Shown: one piece after another, positions 37,626-45,806 of the stretch
How the letters are laid out: each line of letters opens with the position of its first letter
Position numbering within the stretch: the stretch's first letter is position 1
Source: an uncultured Opitutaceae bacterium
GTDB taxonomy: Bacteria; Verrucomicrobiota; Verrucomicrobiia; Opitutales; Opitutaceae
Reading direction: 5' to 3'
Assembly (NCBI GenBank): GCA_951813085.1
Contig: OX638348.1
Coordinates: forward strand, 2,923,627 to 2,987,626
DNA length: 64,000 nt
Made by a program: the position numbers and the translations under genes
The notes under the pieces: model-generated
Databases searched by the model: none
What the model was told of the DNA's origin: nothing
The model's input: the letters and a program-made list of their open reading frames with translations, nothing else

Positions 37626-38405
37626 ATGACCGGACATTTGACTCCCTGGCCTAACAATATGGAGCTGCTTCGAAAACTTGATCAGTGCAAGCGTCTGGGC
37701 AAATGGGAGATTCGCCCCGTCGACGCCTGGCTATTCGTCTGCCTCGTCCTTATTTCCGCGTACCTGCTTTCGTCGCTATTCGTAAGCGTCTACCAATATT
37801 TCTCACAGACCGCGCTCGAACTCGATTCTCTCCCTATTATCATCGCTTCAGGCCTGGGTTTTCAGCTAAGCAGCGTGGCAGCCTGGTACTGCTTCAAGCG
37901 GTTCGTCCAATACGAATCAAACAACCATCCCGATTCTACCTTTCGGGCGATCAAGATTGGAACCATTGGATTTATCGCGGCTTACTTGATCCTGCTACCC
38001 ACCGTACTCATTTGGCGACTTGCCTTGGAGTCGCTCAATTTCGAATACGAGTTTCAACTTCCAGTGCTGCTTATCCAAAATGGGGGGACCCCTCTTGAGA
38101 TGGCTATGATGGCGCTGCTTGTGGTGGTTGTAGCGCCGATTTGCGAAGAACTCGTCTATCGGGGCTTCCTATTTCGCTATCTCAATGAACGGCTTCCCAT
38201 TGGTCTAGCGATTGCAATTCCATCGGCCCTTTTCGCGTTGATGCATGTCAATCTCTACAGTTTCGCGCCTCTTTTCATTCTCGGAACGATCCTAAGCATC
38301 GTCTACAAGATATCGGGGAACCTCATTTCCAGCATCACGTTGCACGGCCTGTTCAATTTAGTAAATCTGCTGATGATCTACTTTATCGAACCCATAGAGA
38401 TATGA
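37626..38405 (+). CDS. CPBP-family intramembrane metalloprotease (CAAX/bacteriocin-processing type)
   Basis: 259 residues with about six transmembrane helices. The CPBP motifs are present: EELVYRGFLFRYL (Glu-Glu and Arg) and, downstream, FALMHVNLYSFAPLFILG (His). The last motif, with Asn, is SITLHGLFNLVNLL. These residues form the metal site of Abi/CAAX-type proteases within the membrane. The substrate is unknown. The stop overlaps the thiL start (ATGA), so the genes are translationally coupled. Met at 37659 is an alternative start. Confidence 0.86.
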   Translation: MTGHLTPWPNNMELLRKLDQCKRLGKWEIRPVDAWLFVCLVLISAYLLSSLFVSVYQYFSQTALELDSLPIIIASGLGFQLSSVAAWYCFKRFVQYESNNHPDSTFRAIKIGTIGFIAAYLILLPTVLIWRLALESLNFEYEFQLPVLLIQNGGTPLEMAMMALLVVVVAPICEELVYRGFLFRYLNERLPIGLAIAIPSALFALMHVNLYSFAPLFILGTILSIVYKISGNLISSITLHGLFNLVNLLMIYFIEPIEI

Positions 38406-39379
38406 TCCCATTCGCCCAAAAGGCCGAGAGCAGCATTGGATCGCTCGGAGAGTCCGAGCTCATCGTACAGATCCGAAAATGGCTAGGTTCTGCCTCGCCA
38501 GAAAGCCCAGAAGGAATCGGCGACGATTGCTCCGTATCCCATCTGCCGTCGCACGCGTCCACTTTGCTCACTACCGCCGATCCCGTCGTTTACGAAAGCC
38601 ACTTCGATGACACCCTATCGCCAGAGCAAGCAGCCAGCAAGCTTCTCAAGCGAAACATCAGCGATATCGCCTCGATGGGAGGGGCGCCCAGCCATGCCGT
38701 TCTATCGCTTGCAGCTCCCAAGAATTTATCCATAAATTGGCTACAGCGATTCTATTGCCAACTTGGCGAGGAATCCGTTCAACGAAACATCCAAATAATC
38801 GGTGGCGACACTGTGGAATCTTCGAATTTCCTAGGCGTATTCATGACCTTGTTCGGCCTGCCTACAGGCAGAATCTTGCAACGGAAGCAGGCAATTCCAG
38901 GGTCTCATCTTTACGTAACGGGATCCCTCGGCGGGAGCGCATTAGGCAAACACTACCGTTTCGAACCCCGGCTAGCAGAAGGCCAATGGCTTTCAAGTCG
39001 TTCAGAGGTGAACTCGTGCATGGATCTTAGCGATGGACTCGGAAAGGACTGCGAAGCGCTCATCGGCCAAGCGCTGTCTGCAGAGATTAGCATCGAATCG
39101 ATCCCCATAAGCGCGGACGCAGTCGCCCTCTCCAAAGAAAGCGGCCGATCAGCGCTCGATCATGCAATCAACGACGGCGAAGATTATGAACTTCTCTTTA
39201 CGCTTTCACCCGAAGCGAGCCTGCAAGACTTTGAATTTTCCTGGAAGCAACGCTTCGCAACCGAGCTTACTTGCATCGGCGCTCTTGTTGTCAGAGGGGA
39301 CAAGCAGTCAGCCCTCCTTTTCAGCAATTGCTCCGACTCACTCAAAACGACCGGCTTTGAACATTTTAAAACAACTTGA
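38402..39379 (+). CDS. thiL: Thiamine-monophosphate kinase ThiL
   Basis: 325 residues. It phosphorylates thiamine monophosphate to the diphosphate, the last step to the active cofactor. Conserved parts: IGDDCSV near the N-terminus, TTADPVVYESHF (metal-binding Asp), LLKRNISDIASMGG, IIGGDTVESS, CMDLSDGLGKD and NDGEDYELLFT. It starts inside the end of the CPBP gene and its 3' end overlaps the start of tsaE, giving a tight CPBP-thiL-tsaE operon. Confidence 0.94.
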   Translation: MIPFAQKAESSIGSLGESELIVQIRKWLGSASPESPEGIGDDCSVSHLPSHASTLLTTADPVVYESHFDDTLSPEQAASKLLKRNISDIASMGGAPSHAVLSLAAPKNLSINWLQRFYCQLGEESVQRNIQIIGGDTVESSNFLGVFMTLFGLPTGRILQRKQAIPGSHLYVTGSLGGSALGKHYRFEPRLAEGQWLSSRSEVNSCMDLSDGLGKDCEALIGQALSAEISIESIPISADAVALSKESGRSALDHAINDGEDYELLFTLSPEASLQDFEFSWKQRFATELTCIGALVVRGDKQSALLFSNCSDSLKTTGFEHFKTT

Positions 39380-39800
39380 GGAAGGCGTAGAGTCGAAATC
39401 CTCGGAAGAAACGCAGGCCTTCGCAGAAGCCTTGGCCGCAGCGTTGCCCACCGCTTCAATCCTTACACTTGAAGGCGATCTAGGGGCCGGAAAAACCACC
39501 TTCGTCAAAGGACTCGCCAAAGGATTCGGTATCCAAGAACTTGTAACAAGTCCAAGCTTCAATATACTGAATACGTATATCGGTCACAGGGCACTTCTGC
39601 ACGTCGATGCCTACCGCGTTGACGGAAATTCGAACATTCTCGATGAGCTTATGCTGGAGGACTTCATGATAGAGCCCTATTGCCTCGCCATCGAATGGCC
39701 CCGCAATCTCGGATCGCTTCCCTGGGAAACCACGATCGCTCTAGAACTTACGATTCTGCCTAACAGCGATCATTCGATTCGCGCTTCGAAAATGACCTAG
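39357..39800 (+). CDS. tsaE: tRNA threonylcarbamoyladenosine biosynthesis ATPase TsaE
   Basis: 147 residues if the start is TTG 39357, inside thiL; no ATG exists at a sensible place, and the long ORF from 39162 would run far into thiL. P-loop GDLGAGKTTFVKGLAKGFG, VTSPSFNILNTY and HVDAYRV identify TsaE, which works with TsaB and TsaD in making t6A37 of tRNA. That modification is the substrate of the MtaB-like enzyme encoded 2 kb away. The exact start is uncertain. Confidence 0.85.
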   Translation: MNILKQLEEGVESKSSEETQAFAEALAAALPTASILTLEGDLGAGKTTFVKGLAKGFGIQELVTSPSFNILNTYIGHRALLHVDAYRVDGNSNILDELMLEDFMIEPYCLAIEWPRNLGSLPWETTIALELTILPNSDHSIRASKMT

Positions 39801-39802
39801 GC

Positions 39803-41701
39803 CTACGACTTCGCTTTTTCCGCTTCTGTCTCGTTCTCCTCTATGGACTCCGTTGCCTGCCCCTCGCTCTTCGGATCTGGGGCGTCATCGGACTTCGATT
39901 CACTTTCGGATGTGCCCGTGGAGATTTCAGGAGGAGTCGGCTCCACTACGATCGCCTCGTTCGAATCTAACGTCGGCTCCTCTGCAGGTTGATCCGCTTC
40001 CTCAGTTGCTTTTGCAACGTTTGGCTCATCGGCAGACACAGCATCCGGCTTGGCCCCGTTCGAGGACTCGCTCTCAACTGAGGAGGTTTCAGCAGATGCT
40101 TTCGAATCACTTACGCTCGCGATTGGCTCGCTTTCTTCCGCGGCTTCAGGATTCGAATCCGACCCAGAATCGCTTGAATCTTCTGCAGCCTTCGGCTCCG
40201 TGTCAGCGGAAACCGCATCGGAATCCTCGGGCTTGGCATCCGTTTTCTCAGGCGCCTTCTTCGCTTTCGGCTCGTTCTCAAGTACCGGTTGGACGAAAAG
40301 CGAATCATCGCCAAAATGGCTTACGTATCCATCGGCAATGAGCCAATGCAAGTCTTGGAAGAGCTTCTTCTCTTCATATTCAGTTTCTGGAGACGCTTCC
40401 TTCAACCACGCTTCGTAAACGGGCGGCATTTCCTTAACCTTGATATTTTGGTGCGCCTCCAAGAAGCGAATCAACCGATCCAATGACTCGGACATTACCT
40501 GTCCCTTCGTCCTGAAATTACGGCGAGTCGAGCAAATCATAGTGACTCCCTTGGAACCGCGCTTGTAGATGCTGAATTTCTCGCGGCGCAATCGACCGCG
40601 AATTGCGTTGGCCGTTTCAAGCGGAAATCGGCGCTGACGCGCCAACTCACCCGCTACGGCCTTGCTTGCTTCGGTATTGCTGAATTTTTCGAGCGCGAGC
40701 CCGGAAACGCGCGCATAGTTTACCGTCCGAACGATCTTATCTCGCTTCGACGTACGCAAATAGGCAACCGCATCATTCAGCGATTCGAAGGTCTGTGCCT
40801 CTTCGCCCTCGTCTGGCTTGCTCGTATAGCGGGTTGTCGTCTTCATCGACTCCAGCCATTCATTCACCGCTTCCTCTTCGCGCACTTGCTCTATCGACGC
40901 CTTGAATTTCTCGAAAGGCATATTCCCCAGCTGCGTCTTGTGGTGCTGGTTCACGAATTCTTCGTAGCGGTGATAATTCGGAGGACCGAGCAATTTCTTA
41001 GTGATCCCGCACCGATTCACAAATTGGAAATTTCCGCTAGGCGCTTCGACCTCAACCTCCTCCGTATCGAAAAAAGATTCCGCGCAATGAGCCACGGCGT
41101 GCTGGATCGCTTCCTCTTCCGTCTCGAACGGCATTCCATCAGGGATTGAAACAAAGACGCGTTCCGGCTTTTCTCCCTTGGCAGCCTTGCGCGTAACGCT
41201 GGCTACAAACCGATCCGGCTTCTCGAGAAAGATCTTCGCTACCTCGAACAGCTCATAGGTAATGTGGTTCGTTCGCAGCGCTTTAATGATTGTGGTAAAG
41301 CCAGAGTCATCCGGGTAAAAACCTACATCGAACACAGCGCTTTCGTAGGGCCGATCAAACGTATGGCCGCCCCCTTCGCCACGACCTCTTGGACCCCGAT
41401 TCTGGAAGCGACGGTCGCCCCCTTCTCTCGGGCCTCGTGGACCTCCTTTGCCTCTGGGTGGACGATCCGAAGAGGAACGCCTCGGAGGCCGCCTATCCCT
41501 TGCGGGTCCTCTACCACCCGGTCGTCGATCTGAGCGACGTCCTTGGCCAAGCCCTCGACCCGACCCTTCTCGATAGTCGCTTCTCGGCTTCTTCCCGGCG
41601 TCGGTCCACTGGGTGCCAAAGCTGAAGCTTTGAAGATCGGAAAGATCGAGCGGGTTTGATTCCGGTTGATCCTTCGGTTCCTGGGAACTAGGTTCGCTCA
41701 T
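39803..41701 (-). CDS. Conserved protein with RGG-rich N-terminus, unknown core and acidic C-terminus
   Basis: 632 residues. Residues ~38-112 are a low-complexity Arg/Gly/Pro segment (RGG, RGPARDRRPPRR, GGPRGPREGG), as in RNA-binding proteins. The central ~330 residues (VFDVGFYPDDSGFTTIIKAL to PPVYEAWLKE) seem globular; I do not recognise a family. The C-terminal ~190 residues are Ser/Glu/Asp/Ala-rich (SDSGSDSNPEAAEESEP). No signal peptide and no enzyme motif are seen. Opposite charges at the ends suggest a scaffold or an RNA- or DNA-associated protein. It converges with tsaE, 2 bases apart, and its promoter side faces tRNA-Leu. Confidence 0.7.
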   Translation of the reverse strand: MSEPSSQEPKDQPESNPLDLSDLQSFSFGTQWTDAGKKPRSDYREGSGRGLGQGRRSDRRPGGRGPARDRRPPRRSSSDRPPRGKGGPRGPREGGDRRFQNRGPRGRGEGGGHTFDRPYESAVFDVGFYPDDSGFTTIIKALRTNHITYELFEVAKIFLEKPDRFVASVTRKAAKGEKPERVFVSIPDGMPFETEEEAIQHAVAHCAESFFDTEEVEVEAPSGNFQFVNRCGITKKLLGPPNYHRYEEFVNQHHKTQLGNMPFEKFKASIEQVREEEAVNEWLESMKTTTRYTSKPDEGEEAQTFESLNDAVAYLRTSKRDKIVRTVNYARVSGLALEKFSNTEASKAVAGELARQRRFPLETANAIRGRLRREKFSIYKRGSKGVTMICSTRRNFRTKGQVMSESLDRLIRFLEAHQNIKVKEMPPVYEAWLKEASPETEYEEKKLFQDLHWLIADGYVSHFGDDSLFVQPVLENEPKAKKAPEKTDAKPEDSDAVSADTEPKAAEDSSDSGSDSNPEAAEESEPIASVSDSKASAETSSVESESSNGAKPDAVSADEPNVAKATEEADQPAEEPTLDSNEAIVVEPTPPEISTGTSESESKSDDAPDPKSEGQATESIEENETEAEKAKS

Positions 41702-41862
41702 TGGATTCTGGTTTTAAAAAGGGACGCTCGGAAGCCTCCCGGTAGTTGATAGTCTCTCTAAGCCGAAAATACGATAGGTTTAGTATTCAGCGAACTTGTA
41801 TTTACTTAGTCTGGGAGAATCAACCCAATAGAGGGAATAAATCAATTTGTTTGTTTTGACGC

Positions 41863-41892
41863 TTTACATCAGCGGGCATCTGTACTTTTTAT
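41863..41892 (+). promoter_or_regulatory. Candidate promoter of tRNA-Leu
   Basis: TTTACA (41863-41868), 17 bases, then TTTTTAT (41886-41892), about 16 bases before the mature tRNA. Only a moderate match to a sigma-70 promoter; TTGACG a little upstream is an alternative -35. Confidence 0.3.
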
Positions 41893-41907
41893 CCGCCTTC
41901 CCCGACT

Positions 41908-41992
41908 GCTCAGGTGGTGGAATTGGTAGACACGCACGCTTGAGGGGCGTGTGGCGAAAGCCGTGAGGGTTCGAGTCCCTCTCTGAGCACCA
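41908..41992 (+). tRNA. tRNA-Leu (anticodon GAG)
   Basis: 85 bases including an encoded CCA (41990-41992). Acceptor stem GCTCAGG with TCTGAGC (one G-T pair) and discriminator A41989. Anticodon stem CACGC/GCGTG with loop TTGAGGG, so GAG at 41942-41944. The long variable arm (TGGCGAAAGCCGT) fits class II leucine tRNA. The T-arm is GAGGGTTCGAGTCCCTC. It reads CUC and CUU codons. Confidence 0.95.
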
Positions 41993-42149
41993 ACGGATGC
42001 GAAGATAGGGACGAGAACCGGTTCGACGGAGCGACCTATGGAGCGGAGATGGGGGATCGCGCAGCCAATCGTCCGAAGGACTTTAAGCGTCCCAGCTCAA
42101 ACCCAGTCCCTCTCTGAGCGCCAACGGATGTGAACCGGTTCAACGGAGC
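41974..42149 (+). repeat. Partial duplication of the tRNA-Leu 3' end and its flank
   Basis: The segment AGTCCCTCTCTGAGC-A-CCAACGGATG at 41974-42003 recurs at 42105-42134 with two base changes (one at the discriminator). The flank GAACCGGTTCGACGGAGC (42015-42032) recurs at 42132-42149 with one change and ~14 bases missing between the blocks. The copies are 131 bases apart. The second copy lacks the rest of the tRNA, so it is not a gene. It may be a remnant of integration at the tRNA 3' end or a local duplication. Confidence 0.7.
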
Positions 42150-42170
42150 CGATTCACTTAGCGGGAAGCC

Positions 42171-44114
42171 CTAGTCGACGTAGATCATTTCGTTCAGATT
42201 GAAAAGAGCTAGGCAGTAGTCGGTCAATGCGCTCCCCTCGTAGCTGTCGACCTCGACATCTGAGCCTAGGAGCGTCGCTCGTTCTGCCGCATTGCGACCT
42301 TCCCTCTTCAAATGCTCGGATTGCTCACTCAGGAATGCTATTCCGATCGAGAGCTCCCTTTCCGTTTCCGGACGAGAGAAGATCGACTGATAGCACTGCC
42401 CAACCCATTTCGAGAAGTCGCCGTTGTCACCCACCGCGTCCACTACCCTTCCCGCCATTTGCCGGGCCGATTGAATTGAGAATTCCGAATTCAAGAGCGT
42501 CAGCGATTGGGGGGCCGTCGTGGATACGTTTCGGCGACCGCAACTCGCGTTCATGTCCGGGCGATCAAATACGTCGAAAAACGGATACCTCAGATTTCTT
42601 CGCGAAAAGAGATAGATGCTGCGTCGATAATGGTCCGATTCGTCCTCGCTCACTTTCCATTGCTTTTCGAGCAAGGTGATGGCTACTTCCGGCGGCAGGG
42701 GCGGATGCACCCCCGGGCCCCCTTGCTTCTGGACGAGCTGACCATTCACCGCTAGAATCGTGTCCCGAATCGCTTCCCTTCCAGCCGCTTGCGATTCATT
42801 CGCGAATAGAGCCGATTTTCCGGATCCGCCCGAATGGCCTGGTCCCAGGCAGGTCCGCTCGATCGGCTCACTTGCCGATAGGCAGCGGTATCGAGCATTA
42901 GCCGGTGCATCGCCTTCAAGCTCCAATTATGCTCTACCAGCTCCGAAGCGAGCCAATCGAGCAATTCGGGATGGCTGGGGCGCTCTCCGAGAACGCCGAA
43001 ATCGTTGGGAGTCCCCACGATGGGTCGACCAAAGTGATGTTGCCATAGACGATTTACCATGACGCGAGCCGTCAGCGGATGCCTCGGATCCGTCAGCCAT
43101 TCCGCCAAAGCCTTCCGCCGTCCGGTTGTCGTGGATTCCGATTTTGGCGTGGGTACCGACAGGTTCATTGGATTGACTGCTCTGATGAATCCTGGCTCGA
43201 TTTCAGGGCCCGCGTACCGGAAGTCCCCTTTCATCATAACGTAGCTCGGTGGAGCGGTCGCATCCTCTTCCTCGAATACATGGCTCAATTGCTCGTTCTT
43301 TTCTAGAAAGTCCATGTTGGCAAAAACCGCTCGCAATCGATAGAAGTCGGCCTGGCTTATCGGATCGGATTTATGGTCATGGCACTGCGCGCATCCTACC
43401 GTTAGACCCCAAAAGGCAAATCCCGTCGAGGCCGTCATTTCATTCAGAACCGTATGAGCGCGTTCCTCGAGAAGATTGATATCAGGCATGTCGGGTCCGG
43501 CGACGAGAAAGCCAGTGGCGATCGCCTTTTCAGGACTATTTGGATACAATTCGTCCGCTGCGATCTGGAGGCGTACAAACTCATCGTACGGCATATCTTG
43601 GTTCAACCCAATCCCTGTACTGCCACGCGTTCTCGCGAACATAATCATGCTCGAATCCATCGCTTTCCGCGAAGCGAGCCACATCGAGCCAATGCTGCCC
43701 CCAACGCTCTCCATAGCTCGGCGAATCCAAGAACCGATCCATGAGATTGGAGTAGGCTGAATCAGAAACATCTTCCAAGAAGGCGCGGACCTCGTCCGGT
43801 GTCGGGGGCAACCCTCGCAGATCAAAGGAGAGCCGCCGAATCAGCGTCCGCCGATTCGCAGATGGCATAAGCGAGAGCACTTCCTGTTCCAGGCCATCCA
43901 AAATAAATCGATCAATCCCGTTTCTTGCCTGCGACGCATTCGCTACCTGTGGAGGGTTCTCGCGCCGTACGGGTTGAAAGGCCCAGTGACTCAAATCCGC
44001 TTCTGTAAGCTCGGGCTCGACGAGCGCGTCAGCGATATCCGTTCCCCAAAGGGAACCAACGCTCGGCCAACCTGCGCATAGAATTGCGAACCAACGAATT
44101 GAGGAGCGCCCCAC
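42171..44114 (-). pseudogene. DUF1549/DUF1553 (PSD1-type) protein, two frameshifts
   Basis: Planctomycete/verrucomicrobial protein usually next to DUF1501. GTG start at 44114 overlapping the DUF1501 stop (TAGTG), then a signal peptide. The DUF1549 part (SHWAFQPV, RRTLIRRLSFDLRGLPPT, GERWGQHWLDVARFAESDGFEHD) continues in a second frame from LNQDMPYDEFVR. That frame has GCAQCHDHKSDPIS and then DUF1553 (RVMVNRLWQHHFGRPIVGTPNDFG). A third frame holds EAIRDTILAVNGQL onward. The first shift is at ~43604-43611; expected residues between DWV and LNQ are absent, so a larger deletion is possible. The second is a lost G at 42776-42778. Restored length ~648. Enzymatic role unknown. Confidence 0.78.
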
Positions 44115-45583
44115 TAGCTCAGAATCCCCTTTACCACATTGCCGGCTACATTCGTGAGCCGTTCTTCCCGACCATTGTGGAAATAGGTCAGACGCTCATG
44201 ATCCAGGCCGAGAAGGTGGAGAATCGTTGCGTGAACATCGTGCACGTGCACTCGGTCCGTCTCGGCTCTTAAGCCAACGGCATCGGTCGATCCATAGGTC
44301 ATGCCTCCGCGAATGCCTCCGCGAACGCCTCCGCCCGCGAACGCCATGGAATAACCCCATGGGTTGTGATCGCGCCCGGTTCCTTTTTCACCCATGGGCA
44401 TTCGCCCAAACTCCCCACCCCAAACAACGAGCGTGTCATCCAGAAGACCCCGCAGCTTGAGGTCCTTGATCAACCCCGCCACAGGCTTGTCGGTGCGTCC
44501 GCAAAGATCCGTGTGATTCTCCTTTACGTTCTTATGGGCATCCCAGCCAAGAGTACCTCCTGAATACAGTTGCACGAATCGTACTCCGCGCTCGATCATA
44601 CGACGGGCCAGCAAGCAACGCGTACCGAATTCATCCGTAGGTTTCTCGCCAATACCGTACATCTTCAGAGTCGCTTTCGATTCCCGGGACACATCCACAA
44701 TATCAGGAGCGGCAGTTTGCATTCGATAGGCGAGCTCGTAGGAGCGCACGCGCGCCGCCAACGAATCATCAAAATCGCGATTTTCCAAATGCTCCGTATT
44801 CAAATCATGAATAAGCTTTAGCGTAGATTCCTGCTGGGATCCGGATACTTGAGAAGGTGGCTTCAAATTCAATATCGGATTCGCGCCAGGCCTCATGGTC
44901 GTTCCTTGATAGGAAGCGGGCAGATATCCGCTCCCCCAAGCGGGAGGTCCCCCTTTGAGCCCTCCCTCAGGATCTGGCAGGACAACGAATGCCGCCATAT
45001 CCTGGTTCTCGGAGCCGAGGCCATACGATACCCAGCTACCCAAGCTGGGTCGACCCATCAATATTGACCCGGTATTCATTTGATACACCGACTGAGGATG
45101 GTTCACGCTGTCTCCGTAGCAGCTGCGCATGACTCAAAGCTCATCGGCAACGGTAGACATGTGCGGGAGGAAGTCGCTTATCTCGATACCTGACTGCCCT
45201 CGCGGACGGAAGGGCTTGACCGGTGGCAGTAGCGGATTTTGGGCGACTTTTCGCCGCGTCATTACCGAACCGAAGCTTTCTGGAAGCGGCTGACCGGCAT
45301 ATTTCACGAGATCCGGCTTTGGATCGAATAGATCCACATGGCTCGGCCCTCCGTGCATGAAAAGGTAGATCACGCGCTTAGCCCTCGGCTCGAAGTGGGG
45401 CGCTAGCCGAGCAAGAGGATTCTCCTTCGCGGAGGTTCCCGTGGAAGCAGTTAGGAGATTCTCTTCGCTCAGAATCTTAGCCAAGGCAATCGCGCCGATA
45501 CCCCCGCCCACTCGATTCAGAAATTGGCGACGATTGAGCCCTGTCCCAAAGGACTTCAGGCTACCTGTGGGGTCAGGGTTCAT
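44114..45583 (-). pseudogene. DUF1501 (sulfatase-like fold) Tat-exported protein, in-frame TGA at a Cys position
   Basis: Starts at ATG 45583. An upstream ATG at 45631 is less likely, since the Tat signal NRRQFLNRVGGGIGAIAL fits near the N-terminus here. Alkaline-phosphatase-like DUF1501 motifs follow: RAKRVIYLFMHGGPSHVDLFDPKP, then FVQLYSGGTLGWDAHKN and WGGEFGRMP. After MSTVADEL the frame meets TGA (45134-45136), continuing VMRSCYGDSVNHPQSVY. DUF1501 relatives commonly have Cys-Val-x-Arg-Ser there, so TGC or TGT to TGA is a one-base change. Restored length ~489, normal for the family. Error, nonsense mutation or, less likely, selenocysteine. Confidence 0.8.
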
Positions 45584-45806
45584 TATGGGGCAGCAATCAC
45601 CTTGAAGGGGAGGCGATCCGCAGTAGCTCATTTAGAGCCGCTGCAACGTGGTATTTCAAGCAGAATCGCTTACATCAGCGGATCCGTCCGTAGGAAAAGG
45701 CTTTCGAGTGTCCAAATAAAGGGGCGAGACGCGCAATCCATTCGACGAAACCCCTTGAATTGACAGATTTCAGTCCTGGCGCTTCAACAACCGCACCGTC
45801 CGATCA

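Noticed and set aside
39162-39356. Extended tsaE start inside thiL
   Set aside because: The extra 65 residues match no TsaE and lie in the coding sequence of thiL in another frame.
42105-42125. A second tRNA-Leu
   Set aside because: Only the 3' end is repeated; acceptor 5' strand, D-arm and anticodon arm are missing.
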